Assembly (NCBI RefSeq): GCF_003252725.1 | Contig: NZ_QEPO01000007.1 | Location: forward strand, 37,209 to 101,208 | Source of the DNA: Haemophilus parainfluenzae | GTDB taxonomy: Bacteria > Pseudomonadota > Gammaproteobacteria > Enterobacterales > Pasteurellaceae | DNA length: 64,000 bases | Direction: 5' to 3' | Part shown: positions 19,979 through 29,277 of the stretch, in pieces | Position numbering within the stretch: the first letter of the stretch is position 1 | Layout: every line of letters begins with the position of its first letter | Made by a program: the position numbers and the translations under genes | Notes under the pieces: model-generated | What the model saw: only the letters and a program-made list of their open reading frames with translations | Told to the model about the DNA's origin: nothing | The model's database searches: none

Positions 19979-20542
19979 TTAAGCTCTTAATTTACTGGCT
20001 CCGCGTTCCAGTTGTTTTGCCAAGCATTCTTTTGAAGCAATAATCTGTTTACCAAAGCGTTTATATAAACGTTGTTTTAATTTTGCCAACCCTTTCACTT
20101 TAGCACTTTTTTCTGCCCCAAATAACTGCTTAATATGGAGTGTCACCTGACCAATTTCTTGTAAGGCAATACCTGTTTTGGCTTTTAATTCGTTTAATTG
20201 GAACGTGATTTTTTCCTGTACATTCTGTTCTAATCGTTGTGTTAATTCTGCCGTATCGGCGGTTTCATTTTGACACAACTGTTCAAATTCGGCGATTTCT
20301 GTACTGAAATCTAGCTGTAACCCTTGTTCCAGTTCAATTAATACTGCAGTGCCGTATTCCAATTGTGATGTTAATTGCTGTTGGCTCTGAACTAATTGAT
20401 TTTGAATGGCTTCACTTTGCTCAATACATTCATTTAATGATTGTTTCATTTCTGTTTGTTGCTGCATAGCAGAGGCTTTTAGTGAATCAATTCGTTGTTG
20501 AATTTGCTGCATAAGATCTGACATTGTTTGTACGTTTTCCAT
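19979..20542 (-). CDS. Unrecognised coiled-coil protein
   Basis: A 187-residue Gln/Glu-rich protein. Residues about 5-135 are one long heptad-bearing helical region with almost no Pro or Gly, and the C-terminal 40 residues are basic (KLKQRLYKRFGKQ). No signal peptide or membrane segment. The start is ATG at 20542, seven bases after AAAGGAGAAG; a GTG at 20572 would add ten residues but lacks this site. It follows the ygiW-like gene, separated by an uptake-sequence hairpin. I do not recognise the family. The shape suggests a structural or DNA/RNA-associated protein, but that is only a guess. Confidence 0.75.
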   Translation of the reverse strand: MENVQTMSDLMQQIQQRIDSLKASAMQQQTEMKQSLNECIEQSEAIQNQLVQSQQQLTSQLEYGTAVLIELEQGLQLDFSTEIAEFEQLCQNETADTAELTQRLEQNVQEKITFQLNELKAKTGIALQEIGQVTLHIKQLFGAEKSAKVKGLAKLKQRLYKRFGKQIIASKECLAKQLERGASKLRA

Positions 20543-20563
20543 TCTCTTCTCCTTTGGGATTTT

Positions 20564-20591
20564 TAACCGCACTTAAGAAAAGTGCGGTCAT
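20564..20591 (-). terminator. Compact uptake-sequence hairpin after the ygiW-like gene
   Basis: ACCGCACTT and AAGTGCGGT are separated by five bases and followed by TTAAAAAT on the minus strand. It overlaps the upstream region of the coiled-coil gene. Confidence 0.6.
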
Positions 20592-20599
20592 TTTGTTAG

Positions 20600-20986
20600 T
20601 TATTTTTTGATGATTTGTTTTACATCAACTTCTGTTTTATTCCATTCTTTATCGACTTTACCGATAATTTGAATGTTATCTTGAGGTGCTATCGTTTGAC
20701 CATTCCATGCTTTTTTGCTGACTTCAATTTGGATTTCTTTTCCACTTGCGTCTTTAAATAAGAAATCCTTTTTACCAATTTGTTTTACAATTTGTCCGTC
20801 TAAACGAACTGGAGTGTTATCATTGGCACTTAATGCATCAGCAACGGTTTTTACAATGACGCTTTCATCTACAAAACCTTGTTGAGTGACTTGATTATTG
20901 CCATCATTAAATCCTTGCGCTATTGCGGTGTTATATACGGCAACAGAAGATAATGCGATAGCTGCAACAGTAAGTAATTTTTTCAT
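20600..20986 (-). CDS. YgiW/YdeI-family periplasmic OB-fold (BOF) protein
   Basis: A 128-residue exported protein. The signal peptide (KKLLTVAAIALSS...NTAIA) is cleaved near residue 23. The mature part is the single small OB fold of the BOF family: VRLDGQIVKQIGKKDFLFKDASG, then EIQIEVSKKAW and DNIQIIGKVDKEW. E. coli YgiW (VisP) is a stress-tolerance protein encoded beside the qseBC two-component genes and regulated by them. Here qseBC is not adjacent, yet two response-regulator-like boxes lie upstream. Strong AGGAGA ribosome site before the ATG. Ligand unknown. Confidence 0.85.
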   Translation of the reverse strand: MKKLLTVAAIALSSVAVYNTAIAQGFNDGNNQVTQQGFVDESVIVKTVADALSANDNTPVRLDGQIVKQIGKKDFLFKDASGKEIQIEVSKKAWNGQTIAPQDNIQIIGKVDKEWNKTEVDVKQIIKK

Positions 20987-21061
20987 AGTTTGTTCTCCTA
21001 AATAAGATAATCATAAAGTAAGTTGAAAGTTTTGCTTTCAGATGTATTAAATCATTCAAAT

Positions 21062-21078
21062 CTTAATCTTTTCTTAAG
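21062..21078 (-). promoter_or_regulatory. Response-regulator-like box facing the ygiW-like gene
   Basis: On the minus strand the 17 bases read CTTAAGAAAAGATTAAG. These are two TTAAG repeats with 11-base periodicity, the spacing used by OmpR/PmrA/QseB-type regulators. It lies 76 bases upstream of the gene start. Confidence 0.5.
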
Positions 21079-21151
21079 TGATTAACATTTTTCAGATTTA
21101 TTTATCGATTGGGTTGTTTGCCTTTCGATGAGTATATTTAAACAAGAGAAT

Positions 21152-21168
21152 CTTAAGGAAAGATTAAG
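21152..21168 (+). promoter_or_regulatory. Second response-regulator-like box, in the opposite orientation
   Basis: CTTAAGGAAAGATTAAG on the plus strand differs by one base from the minus-strand box at 21062-21078. It points toward a start-like sequence at 21169-21195 (GAGAGGTAAAAAAAATG) whose frame stops after four codons. Confidence 0.5.
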
Positions 21169-21200
21169 AGAGGTAAAAAAAATGAAAATTTTTTGAAAAT

Positions 21201-21229
21201 AAAAAAATAGGGCGTTTAAGCCCTACTTT
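21201..21229 (-). terminator. Terminator after tyrP
   Basis: On the minus strand TAGGGC, a six-base loop, GCCCTA and then a T-run. Confidence 0.8.
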
Positions 21230-21262
21230 TATGAGAAAAATGCCTTGAAAATCTACCGCACT

Positions 21263-22483
21263 TTAGCCTGCTACTGCAGGTAAATAACCCGATTGAATTA
21301 AGAATGGCACGATCATAATGATTACGCCAATTACTAAGGCTATCACTAAGGTTACGTTTCCACCGATTACACGATAAGGCAGATTTGGATTTGCTTGACG
21401 TGTTTTCCATGCTAGTCCGATAGGTAAAATTAAGCAATAGAACGCACAGAGTAAGCCCGCATAGCTTAATGCAGCGATAAAGCCTTCAGGATAATACAAG
21501 GCAAATGCAAGTGGTGGTGTGAAGGCAGCAACAGTAAGTGTCAAACGGTTGTGTGGCAATTTGTAACGTTTAAATAAATCGCCTAAACCTTCAAATACCC
21601 CAAGCATGACACCTAGGAAAGAGGTGATTAATGCAAGTGCAGAGAACACACGCACGATTTCACCCATGATGTGGGAGTTCGTGATTTGACGTGTTGCATT
21701 GACTAAGCCGTTAAGGGTTGGATCCGCTTGTAACACTTGCACAAATTCATTCTGGCTTAATACACCGTGAGTCGCTAATTGCCACACTAAATAAGCTACA
21801 AGTGGAATCGCTGTACCAATTAAAATCGCTTTACGGAATTGAGTAACACTACCATCTAAATAGCTGTTTACGCTGCCCATGATGATATGGAACCCAAATG
21901 AGGTAAAGAAAATTGGCGCTGCAGAGATCACGAAAGCATAATTTAAAGGTAAGGCCATCAGGTTATCGACAGACACTTTTGGTAACATCATGAATAACAC
22001 AAAAGCAAAGGCAATTAATTTACCGATGAACAGAATGCGAGTGGCACCATCAACACCTCTTGTACCTACAACCACAAAGGCACCGAGTACGACGGTAAAT
22101 AAAATGATAGAAAGTTCGGAGGAAAGGCTTTCAAAACCAAAAGCGGTTGGTAAACCTGATAATAATGAACCACCACCGGTGATATAGGCTGCAGAAAGGG
22201 CATAAAGTAAAATGAGCAAACTAAAGGTGGCTAAGACACGTCCAGTGATGCCAAAGTATTTTTCCGCGAGAGTTGCCACGCCATCATTCAAGCGATCTGC
22301 AGTTTGATACACTTCAACAAAAAGCAAACCGCTGTAAACCAAAAGTGCCCATAAGCCGACTAATAAGAAAACGGTGTAACCAAAACCAATACCGGCAGAG
22401 GTTAATGGCATCGCGAGCATCCCCGCCCCGATGGTTGTGCCGGCAATGATTAAGGCACTGCCGAATGTTTTGTTTTTTAGCAT
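21263..22483 (-). CDS. tyrP: Tyrosine/tryptophan-type aromatic amino-acid permease
   Basis: A 406-residue inner-membrane protein of the HAAAP family with about eleven membrane helices. The N-terminal GSALIIAGTTIGAGMLAMP is the family fingerprint, and SFGFHIIMGSVNSYLDG lies near residue 195. It imports an aromatic amino acid, most likely tyrosine, by proton symport. TyrP, TnaB and Mtr are hard to tell apart by eye; the order tyrP-tdk-tsaD as in H. influenzae supports tyrP. CGGAGGACAATTTT before the ATG is a very strong ribosome site. It is 36 bases after tdk on the same strand and probably co-transcribed. No clear TyrR box was seen. Confidence 0.88.
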   Translation of the reverse strand: MLKNKTFGSALIIAGTTIGAGMLAMPLTSAGIGFGYTVFLLVGLWALLVYSGLLFVEVYQTADRLNDGVATLAEKYFGITGRVLATFSLLILLYALSAAYITGGGSLLSGLPTAFGFESLSSELSIILFTVVLGAFVVVGTRGVDGATRILFIGKLIAFAFVLFMMLPKVSVDNLMALPLNYAFVISAAPIFFTSFGFHIIMGSVNSYLDGSVTQFRKAILIGTAIPLVAYLVWQLATHGVLSQNEFVQVLQADPTLNGLVNATRQITNSHIMGEIVRVFSALALITSFLGVMLGVFEGLGDLFKRYKLPHNRLTLTVAAFTPPLAFALYYPEGFIAALSYAGLLCAFYCLILPIGLAWKTRQANPNLPYRVIGGNVTLVIALVIGVIIMIVPFLIQSGYLPAVAG

Positions 22484-22519
22484 AAAATTGTCCTCCGAGT
22501 ATAAAATTGAAAAACGAGG

Positions 22520-23101
22520 TTAAAGCTGACCGCACTTTTCTTTGTAATGATAGCGGCAAACCGAAAGATAAGAGTCGTTTCCACCAATTTGGATTTGTTC
22601 CCCTTCCTTAATGACTTCACCTTGTTCATTTAAACGTAAAACGAAATTGGCTTTACGTCCACAATAACAGATTGTTTTTAATTCTTCTAGTTGATCTGCC
22701 CAAGCAAGTAAATACTTACTACCTTCAAATAGCTCTGCTTGGAAATCTGTTCGTAAACCATAGCAAAGCACAGGAATCTTCAGTTTATCCACGACATCAC
22801 TTAATTGATACACTTGTTGTTTCGTTAAAAACTGGGCTTCATCAACTAAAACACAATGAATTTTTTCTTGTTGTAAACGTTGACTCACTTCAGCAAAAAG
22901 GTCACTCGTTGATGTAAATAGATTAGCATCTTCATGAATACCAATACGCGATGTGACTTTGCCTAATCCAAAGCGGTCATCAATGGCTGCCGTATAAACT
23001 ATGGTGTTCATATTGCGTTCACGATAGTTATAGGAAGACTGCAGCAACGTGGTTGATTTGCCCGCATTCATCGTAGAGTAGTAAAAATAGAGTTTTGCCA
23101 T
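22520..23101 (-). CDS. tdk: Thymidine kinase (type II)
   Basis: A 193-residue TK1-type kinase that salvages thymidine to dTMP. Walker A is STMNAGKST at residues 9-17, Walker B is VLVDEAQFL near 88, and the flexible lasso plus zinc-binding cysteines (CYCGRKA near 148 and CRYHYKEKC at the end) are intact. Its start codon overlaps the end of the small membrane-protein gene by a single base, so translation is probably coupled. Confidence 0.95.
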   Translation of the reverse strand: MAKLYFYYSTMNAGKSTTLLQSSYNYRERNMNTIVYTAAIDDRFGLGKVTSRIGIHEDANLFTSTSDLFAEVSQRLQQEKIHCVLVDEAQFLTKQQVYQLSDVVDKLKIPVLCYGLRTDFQAELFEGSKYLLAWADQLEELKTICYCGRKANFVLRLNEQGEVIKEGEQIQIGGNDSYLSVCRYHYKEKCGQL

Positions 23102-23337
23102 TATTTAATCACCCATTTCCAGAAATAATAGGCAATAAATCCTGCAACAGGTGGACAGGCTGCTAGCATAAAGGTGCCGTAAGTTGCACCACCGCCAACC
23201 ATTTTCCCGGCAGCTGAAAGCGCGCTAACGATATCACCACTTGGTGTGGTAAAAATCCATGCGCCAATAATCGCGAGCACTAAGAAACAAGCGATACCGG
23301 CTGCACGCATAGCTCTTACTTTAATCATATTTTCCAT
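23101..23337 (-). CDS. Small two-helix membrane protein of unknown function
   Basis: A 78-residue protein with a hydrophobic helix at about 12-28 and another at about 55-75, joined by a Gly/Ser-rich loop ([11 protein letters not shown]). It ends in an aromatic-basic tail (YFWKWVIK). AAGGAAAAAT precedes the ATG at 23337. It is eight bases after tsaD and overlaps tdk by one base, so it is firmly embedded in the operon. I do not recognise it. Confidence 0.8.
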   Translation of the reverse strand: MENMIKVRAMRAAGIACFLVLAIIGAWIFTTPSGDIVSALSAAGKMVGGGATYGTFMLAACPPVAGFIAYYFWKWVIK

Positions 23338-23345
23338 ATTTTTCC

Positions 23346-24374
23346 TTAAATTGCAGGGAGTTCAGTCATTGCCCAACGAGGTTTAACATCAATGGCGAGA
23401 TCGCTATGCTGACCTTGTTTTAAGCGTAAGAAACCCGTATAGGCAATCATGGCACCATTATCGGTACAAAATTGAGGTTGCGGATAAAATACTTCACCAC
23501 CAAGATTTTTCATCATAGTGCCAAGGGTTTCACGTAATTTTTTGTTTGCACTCACCCCGCCAGCAATCACTAAACGCTTATAACCGGTTTCTTTTAAGGC
23601 GCGTTTACATTTGATTGCGAGCGTATCCACAACGGAATCTTGGAAGGCAAAGGCAATATCGGCTTTGGTTTGGTCGGTTAATTCCCCTTCTTGTTTGATC
23701 ACCTGATTAATGGTGTTAGCCGCTGAGGTTTTTAAACCTGAAAAGCTAAAATCAAGGCCAGGGCGATCCGTCATTGGGCGTGGAAATACAAAACGATCTG
23801 GTGATCCTTTTTCGGCTAAACGTGAAAGTGCCGCACCGCCAGGATAATCTAACCCTAATAATTTAGCGGTTTTATCAAAGGCTTCACCTGCAGCATCATC
23901 AATAGATTCACCAATAACTTCATATTTACCTACACCATCAACGCGTACTAACTGTGTGTGTCCACCTGACACTAGGAGAGCAATGAATGGAAAGTGCGGT
24001 CGATTTTCATCAAGCATTGGCGCAAGTAGATGACCTTCCATGTGGTGTACGCCAATAGCGGGCACATTCCAGGCATAAGCCAGTGAACGCGCGATCGTTG
24101 CGCCCACTAATAACGCGCCTACTAAACCCGGGCCACTTGTATAGGCGATACCATCAATTTGATCAGCGGTTAAATTGGCTTCTTCTAATGCGGCCTTAAT
24201 TAATGGTGCCGTTTTGCGAATGTGATCGCGGGAAGCCAGTTCTGGCACTACACCGCCGTAATCCGCATGCAAGGCAATTTGCGTGTAGAGTTGATTAGCA
24301 ATTAAACCTTTATCTTCATCATAAATCGCGACACCTGTTTCATCACAGGAGGTTTCGATCCCTAAAATACGCAT
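23346..24374 (-). CDS. tsaD: tRNA threonylcarbamoyladenosine synthase subunit TsaD
   Basis: A 342-residue Kae1/TsaD protein. With TsaB and TsaE it transfers the threonylcarbamoyl group from TC-AMP onto A37 of ANN-decoding tRNAs. The metal-binding HHMEGH motif is near residue 110, the N-terminal ASKHA motif is [15 protein letters not shown], and [10 protein letters not shown] and [10 protein letters not shown] mark the ATPase-like core. Divergent from rpsU. It is the first gene of a run tsaD, small membrane protein, tdk, tyrP. Confidence 0.96.
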   Translation of the reverse strand: MRILGIETSCDETGVAIYDEDKGLIANQLYTQIALHADYGGVVPELASRDHIRKTAPLIKAALEEANLTADQIDGIAYTSGPGLVGALLVGATIARSLAYAWNVPAIGVHHMEGHLLAPMLDENRPHFPFIALLVSGGHTQLVRVDGVGKYEVIGESIDDAAGEAFDKTAKLLGLDYPGGAALSRLAEKGSPDRFVFPRPMTDRPGLDFSFSGLKTSAANTINQVIKQEGELTDQTKADIAFAFQDSVVDTLAIKCKRALKETGYKRLVIAGGVSANKKLRETLGTMMKNLGGEVFYPQPQFCTDNGAMIAYTGFLRLKQGQHSDLAIDVKPRWAMTELPAI

Positions 24375-24476
24375 TTTCTTCTCATTTTATTAAAAAAATT
24401 GGCAAAGATTTTACCTTGTTTAGCCCACTTAAACCAGTTCAAACGCCAAATTTTCAGCAAATAGGCGATCTTTCCT

Positions 24477-24505
24477 TTGCTTTTGCAGGGAAGATCGATT
24501 AGAAT
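24477..24505 (+). promoter_or_regulatory. Sigma-70 promoter of the rpsU-dnaG-rpoD operon
   Basis: TTGCTT, 17 bases, then TAGAAT, about 88 bases before rpsU. It is the best hexamer pair in the gap between tsaD and rpsU. Confidence 0.55.
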
Positions 24506-24592
24506 TGCGTCCTTTATTGAATTTGCCGTTCATTCGGCAGTAATAAAAATTTAAAATTGCAATTAAATTAAACTCATTGAGGTGATTGGCTT

Positions 24593-24808
24593 ATGCCTGT
24601 AATTAAAGTACGTGAAAACGAATCATTTGACGTAGCTTTACGTCGTTTCAAACGCTCTTGCGAAAAAGCTGGTATTTTAGCAGAAGTTCGCGCTCGTGAA
24701 TTCTATGAAAAACCAACTACAATCCGTAAACGTGAAAAAGCAACGCTTGCTAAACGTCACGCTAAACGTAACGCTCGCGAAAACGCGCGCAATACCCGTT
24801 TATACTAA
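24593..24808 (+). CDS. rpsU: 30S ribosomal protein bS21
   Basis: A 71-residue, very basic protein identical in layout to bS21: [26 protein letters not shown], then a Lys/Arg-rich helical tail ending NARNTRLY. It helps the 30S subunit pair with the message near the Shine-Dalgarno site. First gene of the macromolecular synthesis operon. GAGGTGATTGGCTT before the ATG gives a strong ribosome site. A terminator between it and dnaG would let bS21 be made in excess over primase. Confidence 0.97.
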   Translation: MPVIKVRENESFDVALRRFKRSCEKAGILAEVRAREFYEKPTTIRKREKATLAKRHAKRNARENARNTRLY

Positions 24809-24838
24809 TTTGTAGTATTTTCTAACTCGAGTTAAGAC

Positions 24839-24872
24839 AAACCGTGAAACCTTTTGGGTATCACGGTTTTGT
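24839..24872 (+). terminator. Partial terminator between rpsU and dnaG
   Basis: AAACCGTGA pairs with TCACGGTTT across a 13-base loop, followed by TGTTG. It occupies the place of the E. coli T1 terminator that limits dnaG expression. Confidence 0.75.
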
Positions 24873-24943
24873 TGCTTTAAACTCATCGAAAAAAGTCACG
24901 CAAAATCAACCGCACTTTCGCACGTATTCAAGGAGGCAAGGCA

Positions 24944-26728
24944 ATGAAAGGCTCAATTCCACGCCAATTTATTGATGATCTGCTCACAAAATCGAATATT
25001 GTCGATGTGATTAATGCGCGCGTGAAACTCAAAAAAGCGGGACGAGATTATCAAGCTTGTTGTCCGTTTCATCACGAAAAAACACCCTCCTTCACGGTAA
25101 GTGAAAAAAAACAATTCTATTATTGTTTCGGCTGTGGCGCGAAAGGTAATGCCATTTCATTTTTAATGGATTACGACAAGTTAGAATTTGTTGAAGCCGT
25201 TGAAGAACTTGCTGCTTCGGCAGGGCTTGAAGTGCCTTATGAAAAACGCCCAAATCAATTCGGCAATAAACCTGATGTGAGCTATCAAACAAAACGTAAT
25301 TTATACGATTTAATGCAAGAGATTGCGTCGTTTTATCAAGCTCAACTCCCGCTAAATATTCCTGCTCAAAGCTATCTTCAGCAACGTGGTTTATCGCCAG
25401 AAATTATTGCTCGTTTTCAAATTGGTTATGTACCCAATGCGATGGATACGGTGTTGCGTCAATTTGGCAAAAATCGAGAAGAACAGAAAAAGCTGTTTGA
25501 TTTAGGTATGCTTTCTCGTAACGATCGTGGCAATGTGTACGATAAATTCCGTAATCGTATTATGTTTCCGATTCGGGATAAACGTGGTCGTACGGTCGCT
25601 TTTGGTGGACGTGTTTTAACGGATGAAAAACCCAAATATTTGAACTCACCCGAAACCATTACATACCATAAAGGTAATGAACTTTATGGTTTGTATGAAG
25701 CCTTGCAAATCAATGATGAGCCAGAAAAATTGCTGGTGGTTGAAGGCTACATGGATGTGGTGGCATTAGCACAATTTGGTGTCAATTATGCCGTGGCATC
25801 CCTTGGAACATCGACGACCTCGGAACAAATTCAATTATTGTTCCGTTCAACAGAGCAGGTCATTTGCTGCTACGATGGTGATAGAGCGGGGCGTGATGCC
25901 GCTTGGCGCGCACTTGAAAACGCCTTACCTTATCTGGAAGACGGGCGACAAATTAAGTTTATTTTCCTGCCTGATGGAGAAGATCCAGATACTTATATTC
26001 GTCAATACGGTAAAGAAAAGTTTGAAGAATATATTGAGCAAGCCCAGTCTCTCACAGAATTCTTATTCGCGCATTTAAGTCCGCAGGTAGATTTCTCGAC
26101 ACAAGAAGGGAGAGGAAAATTAGTCGCACTCGCGGCGCCTTTAATTCGTCAAATTCCTGGTGATATGTTGCGCTTGTCATTACGCAATATGTTGGCGCAA
26201 AAGCTTGGGATCTTTGATCAATCACAGCTTGAAAGCTTAGTTCCAAATCAAATAGATAAGGCTGAACCAAAACCTAAAACGCCACAAAAAACCATTAAGA
26301 AAACGCCAATGCGTGTGGTGATTTCGCTGTTATTACAGAATTCACAATTAGTGAATCGTATTTCGGATGTGGGGTTGCAAGCCTTAAAGCATGAAGCAGG
26401 TTACGAATTACTAGCAAAATTGACCGCGCTTTGCCGTGAACGAGAAGGCATTACAACAGGGCAAATCTTAGAATATTTTCGTGATACAGAATTCAGTAAG
26501 CCCCTTGAAATATTGGCGTCTTGGGATCATCTATTAGACGACTTAGAAATCATTAATGCATTCTCTCAAAACTACCGTCGATTGAATATTCAAGCAATTG
26601 AACGTGATATTGAGATGCTTATCGCCAAAGAAAGGGCGGAAGGCTTAACTGATCAAGAACGAGCAATTTTAGTGAATTTGCTCAAGGGAAAAGAAGAGCA
26701 GAAAAAACAGTTAGTTAATCCGTCATAA
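24944..26728 (+). CDS. dnaG: DNA primase DnaG
   Basis: A 594-residue primase that makes RNA primers at the fork. The N-terminal CHC2 zinc finger uses C40, H43, C61 and C64. The TOPRIM core has LLVVEGYMDVVAL (about 262-274) and YDGDRAGRDAA (about 308). The C-terminal region (about 450-594) is the helical DnaB-binding domain, poorly conserved as usual. AAGGAGGCAAGGCA is a strong ribosome site. An uptake sequence lies just upstream. Confidence 0.97.
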   Translation: MKGSIPRQFIDDLLTKSNIVDVINARVKLKKAGRDYQACCPFHHEKTPSFTVSEKKQFYYCFGCGAKGNAISFLMDYDKLEFVEAVEELAASAGLEVPYEKRPNQFGNKPDVSYQTKRNLYDLMQEIASFYQAQLPLNIPAQSYLQQRGLSPEIIARFQIGYVPNAMDTVLRQFGKNREEQKKLFDLGMLSRNDRGNVYDKFRNRIMFPIRDKRGRTVAFGGRVLTDEKPKYLNSPETITYHKGNELYGLYEALQINDEPEKLLVVEGYMDVVALAQFGVNYAVASLGTSTTSEQIQLLFRSTEQVICCYDGDRAGRDAAWRALENALPYLEDGRQIKFIFLPDGEDPDTYIRQYGKEKFEEYIEQAQSLTEFLFAHLSPQVDFSTQEGRGKLVALAAPLIRQIPGDMLRLSLRNMLAQKLGIFDQSQLESLVPNQIDKAEPKPKTPQKTIKKTPMRVVISLLLQNSQLVNRISDVGLQALKHEAGYELLAKLTALCREREGITTGQILEYFRDTEFSKPLEILASWDHLLDDLEIINAFSQNYRRLNIQAIERDIEMLIAKERAEGLTDQERAILVNLLKGKEEQKKQLVNPS

Positions 26729-26797
26729 CAATGGTAAAATCTCCTGTTCAAAACAAGGGCTTTTATCTTCCAAAAATAACGCAAAACGGGAATAAAA

Positions 26798-28684
26798 ATG
26801 GAACAAAATCAACAATCTACCGCCGAGCAATATTCAGAACAAATTGAACAGCTTATGGAATTAGGTCGTACGCAAGGTTATTTAACTTATGCTGAGATCA
26901 ATGACTTGCTTCCTGAAGATTTGATCGATCCAGAATATTACGATAAGTTGTTGCAAACTTTACAGCATGATGCTGGTATTCCGGTTCTGGATGAAGCACC
27001 GGAAAGTGACGAAATGATGTTGAATGACACGATTCCAGATGAAGATGCTGTGGAAGAAGCAACGCAAATTTTATCAAATGTGGAATCTGAAATCGGTCGT
27101 ACAACCGACCCTGTGCGTATGTATATGCGTGAAATGGGTACCGTTGATCTCCTTACCCGTGAAGATGAAATCAGCATTGCAAAACGTATTGAAGAAGGGA
27201 TCGATGAAGTCCAAACTGCGATTGCAGCTTACCCAGAAGCGTTAACTGAATTATTAGATAATTATGACCAAGTTGAAGCGGGCAATTATCGTTTAGCTGA
27301 TTTAATCACAGGCTTTGTGGATCCAAATGTTCCAGAAGAGGAAACCGCAAACATTGATGAAAATTTTGCTGATGAAGATGAAAGTGCCGAATCTGCTGCG
27401 GACGTTGATGAGAGCGATGAGGAAGATGAAAGCGATAACAGCTCAAGTTCTGATGACAGCGATTCAGATAATAGCATCGATCCTGAAGTGGCGCGTGAAA
27501 GATTTGCCGCATTAAGAGAGCAACATACTAAAACATTAGCAACTATTGCAAAACACGGTCGCAGTGGTAAACGTGCAAAAGATCAAATTGCTCAACTCGC
27601 AGATATTTTTAAACAATTCCGTTTAGTGCCAAAACAATTTGATGTACTTGTTTTATCAATGAAGAATATGATGAAACGTGTACGTTCAGAAGAGCGTCAA
27701 CTACAAAAAGTATTAGTTGATATCGCGGGTATGCCAAAAGATGAATTTGAGGCGCTTATTGTTGCGAATGGTAGCAGTGATGCATGGGTAGCAAAAGCGT
27801 TAAAATCAACAAAAGCTTGGGCAAAACGCTTACCAAAATATGAAGAGCGTATCCGTTTATCTCTAGATAACTTAGCGAATATTGAGCAGCATACGAATCT
27901 CACCATTCAACAAATGCGTGAGATTTGCGATGCGGTATCTCGTGGTGAACAAAAAGCTCGACGTGCGAAAAAAGAAATGGTTGAAGCTAACTTGCGTTTG
28001 GTGATTTCTATTGCGAAAAAATATACCAACCGAGGTTTACAATTCTTGGATTTAATTCAAGAAGGGAATATTGGTTTGATGAAAGCGGTAGATAAATTTG
28101 AATACCGTCGTGGTTATAAATTCTCAACCTATGCAACCTGGTGGATTCGTCAGGCTATTACTCGTTCCATTGCTGACCAAGCGCGTACAATCCGTATTCC
28201 TGTTCATATGATTGAAACGATTAACAAATTAAACCGTATTTCTCGTCAAATGTTACAAGAAATGGGACGTGAAGCGACGCCAGAAGAACTTGCTGAGCGC
28301 ATGGGTATGCCAGAAGATAAAATTCGTAAAGTGCTTAAAATTGCGAAAGAACCTATTTCTATGGAAACCCCAATCGGTGATGACGATGATTCACATTTAG
28401 GTGACTTCATCGAGGACTCAACCCTTGAATTGCCATTAGATTCTGCAACCGCACAAAGCTTGAAAGTGGCGACTCATGAAGTGTTAGAAGGTTTAACACC
28501 TCGTGAAGCAAAAGTATTACGTATGCGTTTTGGTATTGATATGAATACTGACCATACACTCGAAGAAGTGGGTAAACAATTTGACGTAACTCGTGAGCGT
28601 ATTCGTCAGATTGAAGCAAAAGCATTACGTAAATTACGTCATCCAAGTCGTTCAGAAACCTTAAGAAGTTTCTTAGATGAGTAA
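26798..28684 (+). CDS. rpoD: RNA polymerase primary sigma factor RpoD
   Basis: A 628-residue sigma-70. Region 1.1 is N-terminal. A long acidic Asp/Glu/Ser segment (about 185-232) lies in the non-conserved region, richer in serine than the E. coli segment. Region 2 has [20 protein letters not shown] and the -10 recognition helix [15 protein letters not shown]. Region 4.2 has the -35 recognition helix [18 protein letters not shown]. The ending [10 protein letters not shown] is typical. Last gene of the rpsU-dnaG-rpoD operon; a strong terminator follows. Confidence 0.98.
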   Translation: MEQNQQSTAEQYSEQIEQLMELGRTQGYLTYAEINDLLPEDLIDPEYYDKLLQTLQHDAGIPVLDEAPESDEMMLNDTIPDEDAVEEATQILSNVESEIGRTTDPVRMYMREMGTVDLLTREDEISIAKRIEEGIDEVQTAIAAYPEALTELLDNYDQVEAGNYRLADLITGFVDPNVPEEETANIDENFADEDESAESAADVDESDEEDESDNSSSSDDSDSDNSIDPEVARERFAALREQHTKTLATIAKHGRSGKRAKDQIAQLADIFKQFRLVPKQFDVLVLSMKNMMKRVRSEERQLQKVLVDIAGMPKDEFEALIVANGSSDAWVAKALKSTKAWAKRLPKYEERIRLSLDNLANIEQHTNLTIQQMREICDAVSRGEQKARRAKKEMVEANLRLVISIAKKYTNRGLQFLDLIQEGNIGLMKAVDKFEYRRGYKFSTYATWWIRQAITRSIADQARTIRIPVHMIETINKLNRISRQMLQEMGREATPEELAERMGMPEDKIRKVLKIAKEPISMETPIGDDDDSHLGDFIEDSTLELPLDSATAQSLKVATHEVLEGLTPREAKVLRMRFGIDMNTDHTLEEVGKQFDVTRERIRQIEAKALRKLRHPSRSETLRSFLDE

Positions 28685-28710
28685 TTATTCATTTCATTAA
28701 TATAAAAAAG

Positions 28711-28736
28711 AAAAGGCAGAGAGCTCTGCCTTTTTT
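28711..28736 (+). terminator. Intrinsic terminator after rpoD
   Basis: AAAAGGCAGA, loop GAGC, TCTGCCTTTT and further T. Confidence 0.9.
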
Positions 28737-28825
28737 ATTTGATTAAATTTGGCTATTTACCACTAAATCACATTCCTTTAAAATACGCATCTTTCGTCAT
28801 TTTAAAAAACAAAAAAAGGAACTTT

Positions 28826-29242
28826 ATGGAAGAATCTCAAGAACTAGAAAAGCTACCTAGAGTAGTGACTAGTGTATTAAAAGTGATATTAAGTTTTTCA
28901 CTTATTGCTTTGGCTTTAGTGTTGATTATTGCTTTAGCTAAAATCACCTATACCTTAGCAATTATGGTGTTCAATACATCAAGCGTAGTGCCTTATGATG
29001 TTGCTGAACAAGCCGTGATGTTTTTCTTATATTTCGGTTTTATTGGCCTAATCGTGCAATATTTTAAAAGCGGCTATCACTTTCCTTTGCGTTATTTTAT
29101 TTACGCGGGGATTACCGCTATGTTGCGCCTGATTATTGTGAATCATGAGAGCTCAGTTGATACTATCTTATTCGCAGGCGCGATTTTAATTATGGTTATT
29201 GCACTTTGCTTAGTGTTGTATTCTAATAAAATTAAAATTTAA
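28826..29242 (+). CDS. psiE: PsiE-family membrane protein
   Basis: A 138-residue inner-membrane protein with four hydrophobic segments. It shows the PsiE pattern: an N-terminal helix pair, FFLYFGFIGLIVQYFKSGYHFPLRYFIYAGITAMLR and IIVNHE near residue 105. PsiE of E. coli (136 residues) is induced by phosphate starvation and of unknown function. The start is ATG at 28826, six bases after AAAAAAAGGA. The frame extends to 28739, but that stretch overlaps the rpoD terminator and adds 29 atypical residues. No Pho box was identified by eye. Confidence 0.88.
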   Translation: MEESQELEKLPRVVTSVLKVILSFSLIALALVLIIALAKITYTLAIMVFNTSSVVPYDVAEQAVMFFLYFGFIGLIVQYFKSGYHFPLRYFIYAGITAMLRLIIVNHESSVDTILFAGAILIMVIALCLVLYSNKIKI

Positions 29243-29277
29243 AAGTGCGGTCATTTTGACCGAGATTTTGGAATGGA

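Noticed and set aside
22484..22519. TyrR box before tyrP
   Set aside because: The 36-base gap to tdk contains no TGTAAA-N6-TTTACA-like sequence.
27340..27480. Acidic Ser/Asp run in rpoD as an insertion
   Set aside because: An acidic segment at this place is normal for gammaproteobacterial sigma-70; only its serine content is unusual.
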